A model generated the notes under the pieces. The model saw only the letters and a program-made list of their open reading frames with translations, made no database searches and was not told the origin of the DNA. 64,000 nt of DNA from Hexactinellida sp. DTS-2022. Its lineage: Eukaryota > Porifera > Hexactinellida. Positions within the stretch are counted from its first letter, which is position 1, and every line of letters begins with the position of its first letter. The position numbers and the translations under genes were made by a program. The stretch covers positions 14,763,624 through 14,827,623 of the forward strand of contig JAPNXP010000002.1 of assembly GCA_028753945.1 (NCBI GenBank), read 5' to 3'. Below, piece after piece: positions 43,703 through 54,513 of the stretch.

Positions 43703-45925
43703 TCATGTGTTTGTGTCTGTCTGACTGTTTTGTTTAACTTGTAACTTGGTGATACCATTCTGTCCCTTCATGCTCTCGGCACACGGACACACCCTTATAG
43801 CAGACGGGTGTTTGCCTGCACAGGAAAATAGCATAGGCTCCGGGTTAACCACGCACATTCCTGGTTTGTTATTCGCTGTCACGTACTGAGCTGGTGCGTA
43901 GTCTATGAAGTCTGGTGCGTGAGATTCAGGTCCCATTGAGAATGAGCAGTTCAGGTAGTCACCTGTATCATCCAGACTGTTGATCAGCGGAAATAAATTT
44001 CTCTCGCAAATCATTCGGTCTCTCCAACAGGCCTCCTTGCACGACTCTCCTACCTTTGAGATTCTTCTCTTTAGCAAGCTAGAGTCTGTCCAGTCGCCCC
44101 GTTTCTCCCCCTTGAACACCTCCACCCCACAAACAATGAAGTGGCCTGACCTGAAATCGGTCGGCTCTATCTGAACGAATCGAGCCGGCAGGTTTATATC
44201 GCCCCACACGTAAGAGAGCCTTCCGTCCAGGAAATTCTTGCTAACATAGAGTCTGCGCGTGAAGTCCAGGAGCGAGACTTTGAAAGAGTTGAACACTTTC
44301 CAAGAAGTGGCTGTATTCCAGTCGGAACATAGAGTGACACGTATCTTTCTGATCCACACCTCCGTGTCGAGGTCAACCTCCACCCACGGTTTGGTCCCTG
44401 GCTCGCTCCAGAAACAATATCTATTCTCCTTCTCTCCATTCGTAATATATCCCGCGCTGAACCCCTTATAGTGAGGCGACGCATTCACTTGTTTCCCCAG
44501 AGCAGCGTTGCTGCCATCACACAAGTCCTGTCTGTTGAGGAGAATGGCTAATCTCTCTAGGAACCCGACAGAGGTGAATTCGTAGGGAATAAAGGGAGGC
44601 AGCGGATCAGACTTCAGTATTTTAATCAGAATATTCCTGACTGTATCAGCATCGATTGTATCTATTGTGTAGACGTAGGGTTCGCCGACATACTTTTCTA
44701 GGTAAGAGTGTTGCGAAGTTATAGCGCGACTTGTTGGCTTGCCAGAGAAAAACTTGTCGTTTTCTCGGTTTTTCGGTGTATCGAATTTGTGCTGCAGAAA
44801 TACTGTACCCACTGCAAGTGCCTCGAAAGGGCCGGGTCCATCGTAGGGGTAGCCTAAGCCCACGAATAGCTTGGCTTCCCTTAGTAGCATAGTTACGTCA
44901 TTGGATTTGAGGAATCCATGGTTGATAATGTTGTCTGGCAGGTGTGGGTCTGTTTCGCGAAATGTTGAGTGTACTTCGAAGAACTCGGATACCATTTGCA
45001 ACAAAGGAATGTTATGTCTCTGGTAGAAAAGCGACTGGGTTAACTTGCCGTATACGACTGCTATGTTTCTGCTGACAGACTCTACGGGACTTGTGCTAGA
45101 CTGTGGGATTACAAATCCTAGGAAAGAATTGTCCGGCGTGTCGGGGTAGAATGTCCAGAACTGCTTAGTGTCTTCGAAATTCCATTTTGCATAACTTTCC
45201 TGTGTATTGAAGTCAGCTGTTCTGAAGTTGTATCTCGGCTCAGTTCCATACACATCCAACACTCTTATGTTGCATTTGTATTTCAAGAACATTTCTAGAC
45301 TCTCCAGGGCTCTAACTCCCGTATAGTCCGTGAATACGAGATCGAACATTGCAGTGGTATTCTTCGCAGTTAGTAGCGCGTTTCTATCGGTTACGATACT
45401 AACCCTGTGTCCCAGGATGTACAGCCCGGCTATTAGGTCGCTCCACTGAATCAGCTCCCCCAGGTAGCCCCCTCTGAAGGCGTTATCCGCGAAGTTATAC
45501 GCGTTATACTCGCTGAGCAGTCCCGGGAATACCAGCACGCTCCTGGGACTGTTCTCCCGCAGGTGGGGGGTCTGCTTTAAGCTCTCAAACGCTCTCTCCC
45601 AATCCGCTGAGAGCCGCGAGATCCGCTGTCTGATCCACAGCAGCCTGCGGCCCTGGGATAGGAACATGTTGGAGTTTACGAACGAGCCTAAGTCTGGCAT
45701 TTTGTTAGACTGCACTAACATGTTTGGTAACCAAACTGAGTCCCTACCCCCCGTCTGCTCCCAGTGGGCCTGTCTCCTCTCCCGCCGACAGTCGTAGCAG
45801 CTGTTGAGGATAAAGTGGCCGCACACCAACGTCCATATGCAGACACAGCTCACGAATAGGGTCCTGGAGGACAGCCGCATCGTAAGGCAATTCCTGAACC
45901 GAAATCTATGAATCTTAAAATACAT
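43703..45925 (-). CDS. MGAT5: MGAT5-like N-acetylglucosaminyltransferase with inserted discoidin-like domain
   Basis: Single-exon gene, about 740 aa from the ATG at 45925. It adds beta-1,6 GlcNAc branches to N-glycans in the Golgi. A type II anchor lies near residues 20-45 (TLFVSCVCIWTLVCGHFIL). Catalytic parts include FRGGYLGELIQWSDLIAGLY, RVLDVYGTEP, TPDNSFLGFV, KLFVGLGYPYDGPGPFEA and YVYTIDTID. The family's Cys-rich C-terminus is present (CKEACWRDRMICE ... LFSCAGKHPSAIRVCPC). Between the two, at about residues 475-625, sits an extra domain (YCFWSEPGTKPWVEVDLD ... ARFVQIEPTDF ... FIVCGVEVFKG) resembling a discoidin/F5-8C-type carbohydrate-binding fold. Confidence 0.9.
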   Translation of the reverse strand: MYFKIHRFRFRNCLTMRLSSRTLFVSCVCIWTLVCGHFILNSCYDCRRERRQAHWEQTGGRDSVWLPNMLVQSNKMPDLGSFVNSNMFLSQGRRLLWIRQRISRLSADWERAFESLKQTPHLRENSPRSVLVFPGLLSEYNAYNFADNAFRGGYLGELIQWSDLIAGLYILGHRVSIVTDRNALLTAKNTTAMFDLVFTDYTGVRALESLEMFLKYKCNIRVLDVYGTEPRYNFRTADFNTQESYAKWNFEDTKQFWTFYPDTPDNSFLGFVIPQSSTSPVESVSRNIAVVYGKLTQSLFYQRHNIPLLQMVSEFFEVHSTFRETDPHLPDNIINHGFLKSNDVTMLLREAKLFVGLGYPYDGPGPFEALAVGTVFLQHKFDTPKNRENDKFFSGKPTSRAITSQHSYLEKYVGEPYVYTIDTIDADTVRNILIKILKSDPLPPFIPYEFTSVGFLERLAILLNRQDLCDGSNAALGKQVNASPHYKGFSAGYITNGEKENRYCFWSEPGTKPWVEVDLDTEVWIRKIRVTLCSDWNTATSWKVFNSFKVSLLDFTRRLYVSKNFLDGRLSYVWGDINLPARFVQIEPTDFRSGHFIVCGVEVFKGEKRGDWTDSSLLKRRISKVGESCKEACWRDRMICERNLFPLINSLDDTGDYLNCSFSMGPESHAPDFIDYAPAQYVTANNKPGMCVVNPEPMLFSCAGKHPSAIRVCPCAESMKGQNGITKLQVKQNSQTDTNT

Positions 45926-46346
45926 CCGAGCTAGAAACAATACTATTCATTAGCAGTCACTCGGCATTTATAATTGTCATAAACACAACCAGTTGAACTA
46001 AGCCATTCAATAATGACAACTCTACACTTGCTACGTGTTGGACCGTATTTTCACAAAGAACTGGTATCAAACTAAAAGGTGACAGGATATTTGTTATTGT
46101 TTAATTACAAGTGTAATGTTATTGGAATCCACATTCAAGCGAATCTATTGTTCTGCTACATTTGAGGGGAATATTTGTACTGAATTAATGTCTATGTTTG
46201 TAACTTAGCACTCAATATAGGATTATACTATTCATTCAGTAAATGCTGTTGAATCAAAACTTTATAGTAGTCTCTATGCAAACTCACTTGCAATCATGAA
46301 TAAAAGTGAATTTTAATAATTAAAATGGAAAATACTATTTTTGAAA
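45926..46346. promoter_or_regulatory. Shared upstream region of MGAT5-like and roadblock genes
   Basis: The two genes are divergent with 421 bases between their start codons, so this is likely to hold both promoters. No coding sequence; no motif called. Confidence 0.4.
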
Positions 46347-46727
46347 ATGTCCTCTCCTCCTGGTGCTAACCGTCCCACTACCAGCCAGGCGGCTCACGCA
46401 GAGGCGTCCAGTCACGCCGCCGAGATTTGGGAGCGAATACAATTGGTGCCGGGGGTGATCGGTCTGTTTCTAGTCGATTCAGAGAATATCCTAATTAAAT
46501 CTACTCTCGACAACTCCACCACTGCCCAGTACTCCACTCCCCTCAAGCCGCTGCTAGATCTCGCTCTTAGGACCGTCAGGGACCTGAATCCGCTCGACAG
46601 AATGCAGACTCTAAGGATCGCAACTCTCAACTACGAGATTATGATATTCCCAGAAAAGTGCTACTTCCTAATCGCTATTCAGCACAACAAGAATGCTAAG
46701 TATCTCAAGCCTCTCGAAACCTATTAA
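46347..46727 (+). CDS. DYNLRB1: Dynein light chain, roadblock type
   Basis: Single-exon gene, 126 aa from the ATG at 46347 (MSSPPGANRP). The roadblock/LC7 domain is complete: IWERIQLVPGVIGLFLVD, the middle helix LLDLALRTVRDLNPLDRM, and the strand LRIATLNYEIMIFPEKCYFLIAIQ. An N-terminal extension of about 25 residues is longer than usual. It should be a dimeric cargo-linked subunit of cytoplasmic dynein. Confidence 0.93.
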   Translation: MSSPPGANRPTTSQAAHAEASSHAAEIWERIQLVPGVIGLFLVDSENILIKSTLDNSTTAQYSTPLKPLLDLALRTVRDLNPLDRMQTLRIATLNYEIMIFPEKCYFLIAIQHNKNAKYLKPLETY

Positions 46728-46795
46728 TTATTAACAAGCATAGTTATATACTGTTGTGTGAGATTATTAAACTGTTATTAACTTAATATAAATAT

Positions 46796-46978
46796 AGTAG
46801 ACTCATTGCATGAATACGAACACCAGGGGACCATGTAAATATGTCATTATTATCCGGAAATTCGTATTAACCTAATAAAGTGCTTTGTATAGGCTAGGGG
46901 AATTAAACCTTGTTACGTATCATTAATCGATATAATATTTCGCCTTATCCATGTTCGTACTAACGAGAGTGCTGTATA
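46796..46978. mobile_element. Tc1/pogo-like MITE between DYNLRB1 and MCM7
   Basis: Left part TAGTAGACTCATTGCATGAA followed by TACGAACACCAGGGGACC; right part GTTCGTACTAACGAGAGTGC. Accounts for most of the 313-base gap. Confidence 0.65.
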
Positions 46979-47040
46979 CTGCTATGATTAACATACCATT
47001 GCCCCCCACTGGTTACTGTCTGCAGCAGTCATTATAGAGA

Positions 47041-50000
47041 ATGCCGGTCGCTGACTACACAGAGGAGAAGAAGAAGATGCAGCGCTTCTTCCGGGAGTTC
47101 TACATGAGCAGCTCTGGGCCCCAGGGCCCGGGAAAGCTGTTCAAGTACCTGGAGCGAATAACCGCACTGGCGCATAGGGAGGAGGTGGAGCTGGTGATAG
47201 AGCTCGATGACGTCAGTGAGTTTGACGTGGATCTGGCGGATGCTATTCGTCAGAATGCGCGGCGGTACCAACAGCTGTTCTCTGAGGTTGTGTTTGAAAT
47301 GCTACCAGAGCTGAGGACTAGGTAGATATACCTATTCATAAGTAATATTGTGGTGCTACGTAATATAAATACATAGTATTTCACAGGAGAACATTCAAAA
47401 TACTACCAATCTGTATGCCATTGAAATAGTACTTGTTTAAAAAAAGTTGGAAAAATGTTATTCTTTTTGTTGTTGTTAGGTTGAAGTAACTAACAATATA
47501 CGTACGTATATTTATTGAATTAATCGAGAACGTATACAGTGGACACATATCAACGGGTCTAATTAATCGAGATTAACACCTACTACTAACTTTACTGTTA
47601 CTGTTACACACAGGGACGTGGCTCCCAAAGACGCGCTGGACGTGTTCGTGGAGCACCGTCTGCTGCTGCGCCAGCGGGCCCAGCAGTCCGCGCAGGAATC
47701 TCTCCGAGACATCCGTCGCAGCTACCCGCCCGACCTCCTCAGGAGATTCGAGGTCTACTTCAAGGCCAGCTCCCAGCAGCCCCTCATCTCCGTGCGAGAG
47801 CTGAAAGCGCAGCACATCGGCAAACTGATCACTGCGCGCGGAATCGTAACCAGGGCTACCGAGGTACAGCTATACGTTACGGAACGCGAATTCTCGAGAA
47901 AATAGACATTCCCCTAGGGCCTATGCATAGGCGACAACTTTTAAGGCAACAATAAATTTGGGGATTGGTCCTAATTTGGAAAAACTCAAAAAATTATACC
48001 TCAAACCTTGATGGTTAGGGGAGGTCTGACCCCGAAAAAAAGTTGGCGCCCCAATGTCAAGATTTTCTGACCATTTTGGCAAAAATACTGGTCTGTCACA
48101 CTTTTGTTAACTACATCCCTTGGAAGCGTTACTTAGCGTTTGAACGTCCCCACATCTTATCTACAAGGATGTATTTATTTATACTTAAGCATGCTCCCTC
48201 AGGTGAAGCCGTCAGTGCAGGTGGCTACCTACACGTGCGACCAGTGCGGTGCCGAGACATACCAGCCGGTTAACGGATCCAGCTTCATGCCTCTCTCCGC
48301 CTGTCCCAGTGCTGAGTGCCAGCACAACAAGTCCGGCGGGAGGCTCTACATGCAGACGCGAGGCTCCAAGTTCATCAGATTCCAGGTACACTTGTGTAGC
48401 CAATTACATAGCAAGGTTGCAACTTAGTACAGTATAATCTCGTTATTACATGTGTGTTATAGACATGTCTGGTTAATACGAACACTATTTCAGTCCCATT
48501 CAAAGCCTTTCAATACAAATTATACCGGTTATTGCGAATTCAGGATATGGCAAACACATTTTAACGGTTTTTACTAACGAGGTTATATTGTAGTTCAATT
48601 TCCCTTCGACCCAAATTACCAAATATATTTGGTTGAACATCGGTTAACAACTTCGTTTGAATTAGTATTCGCTTGAAGCGGTTCATACACACGCTATTCC
48701 ATACTGATCTTATATAATATATTCTGCAGGAGTTGAGGGTGCAGGAACAGGGCGACCAGGTCCCGGTGGGGAATGTGCCGCGATCTGTGACAGTGCAGGC
48801 CTCAGGCGAGGTGACGAGACTGTCGATACCGGGGGACCACGTGTCCATAACCGGAGTGTTCCTGCCCGCTCTGAGGACCGGCTTCAAGCAGTTCTCACAG
48901 GGAATGCTCGCGGACACATTTCTAGAAGCGCACAGGATAGTCAAACTGAAGAAGACAGATGTGGTGAGTCAGCTATATATGCGTACAGATACTCACGTTA
49001 ATAGGGCCACTCTGTTCCTATTTTTATTAATAGTTCCGTTTGGTGAATTCCTATTATAATTATCACTGCGTATATTTGTACCTGAAAGCCCCTACCTATT
49101 AAATGTCAGACGTACATATTAGGATGAGAAACCCTCGCTAATTAGAAAGCAAATACGAATAGTCGAATACACATTATGACACAGTCTCCTTCAGAGCATT
49201 TTCAATATATATGATACTGGTTAATACGAATTCCGGATAAGGCGAACACATTTTGTCGGTCCCCTGGTGTTCCTATAAGAGACTCTACGTATACTGTTGT
49301 GTTCACGTGTCAGGAAGACGAGACGGAGGAGGGAGACCTCACAGAGGAGGACCTGGAACAGCTGGCTTCCCAACAGGACTTCTACGAGACGCTGGCGGTG
49401 TCGCTCGCGCCGGAGATATACGGACACGAGGATGTGAAGAAGGCGCTGCTGCTGCTGCTGGTGGGCGGCGTGGAGAGGAGCACGCGAGGTGTCAAGATCC
49501 GCGGGAGCATAAACATATGTCTGATGGGAGACCCGGGGGTGGCCAAGAGCCAGCTGCTGGCCTACATAGACAGAGTCGCTCCTCGCAGTCAGTACACCAC
49601 CGGGCGCGGCAGCTCGGGCGTGGGGCTCACGGCTGCGGTTATGAAGGACCCGGTGACTGGGGAGTTCGTGTTGGAGGGCGGGGCTCTGGTGCTGGCTGAC
49701 CAGGGCGTCTGCTGCATAGACGAGTTCGATAAGATGATGGACTCTGACAGGTATGGCTTATGCTATAGTGTAATGTGATTGTTCTTATTACAGTAGAACC
49801 TGCGTAATCCGACCCCTTATAAACTGGAATTCGCATTAATCCAACACAAATTTCCTCTCCCAATGCAATGAGCGTCATATAATTGGAATTTCAACTATAT
49901 TCTGGAACTCTCCTTAACCGACACATTATTCCTGTCCCAACGAGTGTCCGACTCTCAGGTTCTAATTATTATCTTTAATAGGACTGCTATACACGAGGTG

Positions 50001-51377
50001 ATGGAGCAACAGACCATATCCATTGCCAAAGCTGGGATAATAGCAACGCTTAACGCCCGCGCTTCGATCCTAGCGGCGGCTAACCCTGCTTACGGACGCT
50101 ACAACATAAAGAAATCAGCTGAGGCCAACATACAGCTGCCAGCGGCGCTCCTCTCTCGGTTCGACCTCCTCTGGCTGATCAGAGACAAGAGCGATCCTGA
50201 GAACGATCTGAGACTGGCACAGCACATAACCTACGTGCACATGCACGGGATACAGCCCAAGAGCACCATCAAGCCCATAGACATCAACCTGATGGCCAGA
50301 TACCTCAACAACTGCAGGAAGCACACCCCTATTGTAAGGATACCTCTATATTATAGGGGTTGTCAAGCGTTATTAAGGACACCTCTATATTATAGGGACT
50401 GTCAAGCAATAAGTATGTAACGCAAAATCCTGAAATATACTGGTGGAAAAATAATGATTTTATATAAAAATAGAATACAAATCACAATTAATTGATTTAA
50501 ATAGATTTTTATGAAGGCTTTTTTACCATTTTGTGTTACAAGAAGGATGCTTTCACACACATTAGTTAACCATCACCCCTTTGAAAGCGTTACGTAACGT
50601 TTGAACGGCCCCCTTATTAGCATTGCCCGTTATATGTGCATTGTATAGGTCCCTAGCAGCCTGAATGAGTACATAACGAGCGCGTATGTAGAGCTACGCA
50701 AAGAGGCTCGCTGCCAACAAGCTAAACACACACAGACGTTTGTGAGTGCCAGGACGCTGCTGGCTATTCTGCGGCTTTCCACGGCTCTGACCAAACTGCG
50801 GTTGTCTGACATTGTTGAGAAAGATGACGTTAAGGAAGCTATTCGGCTGATAGAAATGTCGAAGTCTTCTCTCTACGACGAGGCCGAGAAGCAGAGCGGG
50901 GTTAATCCGGTGGACGCAGTGTTTGGTATTATCCGGGACGCGTCTCTCGGGGCTAAGAACAACGTGCTGGGATTCGAGGACGCCAGACAGAGAGCTCTGG
51001 CCAAAGGGTTAGCTAAGTTTCATGAGCTAAGTGTCATAGGGGAGAGGAAAATATATTGTAATAAGTTAATGCTGTTGTTGTCTTAGTTTTTATGCAGTAG
51101 ACCTCAAAATTTGTTCATATTATCCTGAACCTGTATTAACCGGAGTCATTATTTACATGCATTTGTGTAGGGCCTGTAGGCAAGGGTAAATAAATTTTGT
51201 ACTCCTAACTGATATTCGCCTTATCCGTGTTTGATTAACGAGAGTTCTACTTTATTTAATAATTGTTTTTAATATCTTAGATACACTCCAGATCAGTTTG
51301 AAGCTTGCTTAGAAGAGTACGAGGCTCTCAACATTCTCCAAGTCAACCCTTCTCGCACTCGGATAACATTTGTCTGA
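47041..51377 (+). CDS. MCM7: DNA replication licensing factor MCM7
   Basis: Eight exons: 47041-47321, 47614-47863, 48203-48385, 48730-48963, 49314-49750, 49982-50333, 50649-51007 and 51281-51377, giving 730 aa with consistent phases. It is a subunit of the MCM2-7 helicase. The zinc-binding part has YTCDQCGAE and CPSAECQHN. The ATPase has Walker [14 protein letters not shown], Walker [10 protein letters not shown], and the arginine-finger region [11 protein letters not shown]. It ends [11 protein letters not shown], the typical MCM7 ending. Several introns contain MITEs (48430-48590, 49791-49968, 50395-50612, about 51090-51256). Confidence 0.95.
48430..48590. mobile_element. Tc1/pogo-like MITE in MCM7 intron 3
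   Basis: Left end CAGTATAATCTCGTTATTAC; right end TTACTAACGAGGTTATATTG. Confidence 0.7.
50395..50612. repeat. MITE with GTTACGTAACG-type ends, MCM7 intron 6
   Basis: The right end AAGCGTTACGTAACGTTTGA..ACGGCCCCC matches the element at 27879-28004; the left end is partly decayed (AGTATGTAACGCAAAATC). Confidence 0.6.
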
Positions 51378-52268
51378 CGCACACACACACACACACACTG
51401 CACTTATTCTATAGACTCATTGTTCGATTAATAGCACCATACATCACTAACTATATTATAAGTGACTGTTATGCTATTTTAACTAGACACTAACTAGCAC
51501 AAATTAGTAATGTTACAATAGAGAAATAATCAACTACGTATAGTAAATTGTTATCACATCTTTCTGGAAAATAAATACCATTACAACTAATTGTACATTT
51601 TAGTTATACTACACTAGAATGTCAAATTAATTATGAAGGTTTTATTCTTTATTTTGTAATTTCTAATGTTTTTGTGTTGATGCCTGATGGATTGGCTTGT
51701 TCTCGATTATATTTATTACATTCCTGCTGAGTTACTAACTATGCTTGGTGATGTAATCACAAAATCAATTTCATTCATATTCTTATCTTCTACTCATCTG
51801 ATATTCGTCTTCCTCAATGGATTGATATGTTAAATGGAAAATGATTTAGAAAGAGATAATCAAGAAAATTGGAGATGAAAAAAGAAGTTTTATGGATTTT
51901 CTATATTTGCATATCTTGGCCTGTGTTTGGCCTTATAATTTATTTAGTTCATTAATCACTTCTCAATGTATTTACAATGGCGAGACTTCCATGTACAGTA
52001 AGATTGGTATCAACAAAAGTGATTTCTCTTAAAAGAATAAATTCGCCTATTCGCCTATTAGCATACATTTTCTGTGGAAATGCGATTTGGTATTAAGCAA
52101 GCCTGTATTTAGAATTGTAAGGGAATCCTTATTGAGTGTTTATGAACTTCTATAAAGAGATTTGTTTTGCAAGTAGATATTATTTATAAATAATATGTGT
52201 ATATATATATTAATTATTTAATAATGTACATTTTTATAATTTTTATTAGCGATCTTGCTTTCTCATCA
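51378..52268. other. AT-rich intergenic region
   Basis: Starts with a (AC)n run at 51379-51400 just after the MCM7 stop. The rest is AT-rich with no gene or element that I can support. Confidence 0.5.
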
Positions 52269-52988
52269 ATGGATGTTATACATAATTTACTATCACTTCC
52301 TGCAACATACTTTATCTCTGTGTATTTCTTCCTTTTATTTGTTTCCCTCTGTATATCCTACAAGAATAAACTCAGCACTTTTATGAAGAACGCATTTGTG
52401 GGGTACAATGTATTATGTTTGTTTATCAACTTGCTATCTAGTATTTTATTAATTGGTCTTGAAATAGGGGAAAATTGGGCTTTTGAGTTGGTCATATTTG
52501 GGAAAGATGATATATTAGGGCTCTTTTATTTGAGTAAAATAATGGAGATGCTAGAGGCAGTATTTTTACTGTTTTTTCTAAACAAACACAAGACTTATGT
52601 GTTCCCGATTTGTGCTGATGTCCCAATGTTTTTCCTAGCTGACTATGCTTACAATTTTGCACAGTTCAAGTCTTTCTGTAGAATAATACTTATAAATTCT
52701 ATTTTTCAAATATTAATACACCTTTATTATTGTATTTCTGTTGTTTATTTTGGAGAATTCCAGACAAAATTATTTGGATTTATTCTAACAACTTTGCAGT
52801 TACTGGAATACACAGCTTTTACTATACTGGCAACAATAGGATACATTTATTCAGGAAATGGTGTTTTCGTGTCTTTCCTAATTTTGATCACTTTTTGTTA
52901 TTTCATAATAATTATAATAGATATTGAAAAGTTAATTCGAAGAGACGACTTGAAAAATGATCAGAAAGAAGGCAATACATTTATTTAA
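52269..52988 (+). CDS. Degenerate ELO-family (fatty-acid elongase-like) protein
   Basis: Single exon, about 239 aa from the ATG at 52269 (MDVIHNLL), multi-pass hydrophobic. The fold and spacing follow the elongase next door: KIMEMLEAVF for KILELMDTLF, FLADYAYNFAQFK for LLADYTYSVSPWK, and NSIFQILIHLYYCIS for NSFVHIWMYSYYAVS. The catalytic His box (HIFHH next door) reads ICADV, and the Asp of the first motif is Glu. It should therefore not be an active elongase. It has no frameshift, so it may be a functional non-enzyme. Confidence 0.75.
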   Translation: MDVIHNLLSLPATYFISVYFFLLFVSLCISYKNKLSTFMKNAFVGYNVLCLFINLLSSILLIGLEIGENWAFELVIFGKDDILGLFYLSKIMEMLEAVFLLFFLNKHKTYVFPICADVPMFFLADYAYNFAQFKSFCRIILINSIFQILIHLYYCISVVYFGEFQTKLFGFILTTLQLLEYTAFTILATIGYIYSGNGVFVSFLILITFCYFIIIIIDIEKLIRRDDLKNDQKEGNTFI

Positions 52989-53591
52989 CAAGGAAATTGT
53001 TGAGTTTCCTACATATTTTTTGGAGCTATCGTTACACTTTGCATGGTACCGATAATTAATTCATTTTTAATATTTATTCTACTATTGCATATCCAGATAG
53101 GGTTCGTATAATTGTATTTTTAACGAATTTATTGTGTTATGAATTAAATAAGCCCCGATACAACAAGATCACTTTTTCGCAAGTGTATTCTATGCAAAAC
53201 TCGTATTGCTATTAGCAAGTATTCAGATTTGTGTCTTATTATTAGTGGAGACTATCTACCAACATTATTAAATACTTCAAATTAAAAATTTGCAAATTTT
53301 GTGAATCAATTCAAAATTATATAAATACCAATAATTATTATATAAAGGTAATACATAATAATCTTGTTAGTACGAAAACGATTAATGTGAAACTCCGGTT
53401 AATACGAACACTATTTCAGTCCCCTTCAAAACCTTTCAATGCAAAGATACCGGTTATTTCGAATTCTAGATAAGGCCAACAAATTTTGGTTCGTACTACT
53501 GAGGTTCTACTGTAAATTGTATTGCAAGTGATCTGTATTCATATACCAAATCTTAACTGCTTACATTTAGAAATTAATTAGTGTATATAGT
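52989..53591. other. Intergenic region with one MITE
   Basis: Contains a decayed Tc1/pogo-like element at about 53357-53513 (inner left part GAAACTCCGGTTAATACGAA, right end ACTACTGAGGTTCTACTG). The remainder is AT-rich. Confidence 0.6.
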
Positions 53592-54293
53592 ATGGAGACT
53601 CGTGTTTTTATAAATTTTATGAATCTCACATCTTTCCCGATATTCCTTGCTTACCTTCTGGCTCTGCCCTTGTCTCGCGTATGGGTGCGCGTAATGCCTA
53701 AGCTCGAGCTGAAATGGACACTGGTTGTGTACAATATACTGTGTGTCTGTATCAGTATAGTTTGTACAGTAGTCGGGTTTAAGGAGTTCTTATCACAGGG
53801 ATCAGTGTTTGATTTGGTGGAGGTGAGTGGTCTGTTGAAACAGATATTCTTTCTATATTGGATGAGCAAGATCTTAGAGTTAATGGATACCTTATTCATG
53901 GTGCTAAAGCACAGCTTGCATCAAATGAGCTTTCTTCACATATTCCACCATTCCAGCATGGTGCTACTTGCCGACTACACATACTCTGTGTCTCCATGGA
54001 AACCAATCAGTGTTGTTATATTCCTAAACTCATTTGTGCATATTTGGATGTACTCCTATTACGCAGTGTCCGTAGTGAGGAAAGTGGATAATTCTTGGAA
54101 GAAAGTAATCACTCACCTTCAGCTGGCTCAGTTTGTGATCGGCCTCTTCTTCTCCGTGCCAGGGTACCTGTACCACGGATTCTGCGTATACAGCGTTATG
54201 TACACTTTGTCCATGATTCTACTGTTTGGTAACTTCTACTACAATGCATTTATTAAGAAGAGATTTAAGAAAAATATTGAAAAATCTACTTAG
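53592..54293 (+). CDS. Very-long-chain fatty acid elongase (ELO family)
   Basis: Single exon, 233 aa, with five to seven hydrophobic helices. The family signatures are intact: KILELMDTLFMVLKH, the catalytic box FLHIFHHSSM, and NSFVHIWMYSYYAVS. The end is basic (KKRFKKN), an ER-type terminus. It condenses malonyl-CoA with acyl-CoA in the ER. Which ELOVL class it belongs to is not clear. Tandem with the degenerate copy upstream. Confidence 0.9.
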   Translation: METRVFINFMNLTSFPIFLAYLLALPLSRVWVRVMPKLELKWTLVVYNILCVCISIVCTVVGFKEFLSQGSVFDLVEVSGLLKQIFFLYWMSKILELMDTLFMVLKHSLHQMSFLHIFHHSSMVLLADYTYSVSPWKPISVVIFLNSFVHIWMYSYYAVSVVRKVDNSWKKVITHLQLAQFVIGLFFSVPGYLYHGFCVYSVMYTLSMILLFGNFYYNAFIKKRFKKNIEKST

Positions 54294-54513
54294 CTAGTTA
54301 TTTGAAGCGAATTGCCGCAAAACGACATTTCGAAATAGATTTTTGAAATTATAATATACGTATTAATGCATTATTTGTGATTCGTAAGAATTATTACATT
54401 GTTTTATCTTTCCTAATTTCTACATTGTAATTATCAAGGTTACATTATTTCCTATTAAATACTGCAACATTATTATACTCCAGCATACTATACTATAACA
54501 GTAGTTGCATGCG

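Noticed and set aside
47032..51086. Antisense frames across MCM7 exons
   Set aside because: MCM7 exons join in phase into a complete 730-aa protein; the antisense frames have no family features.
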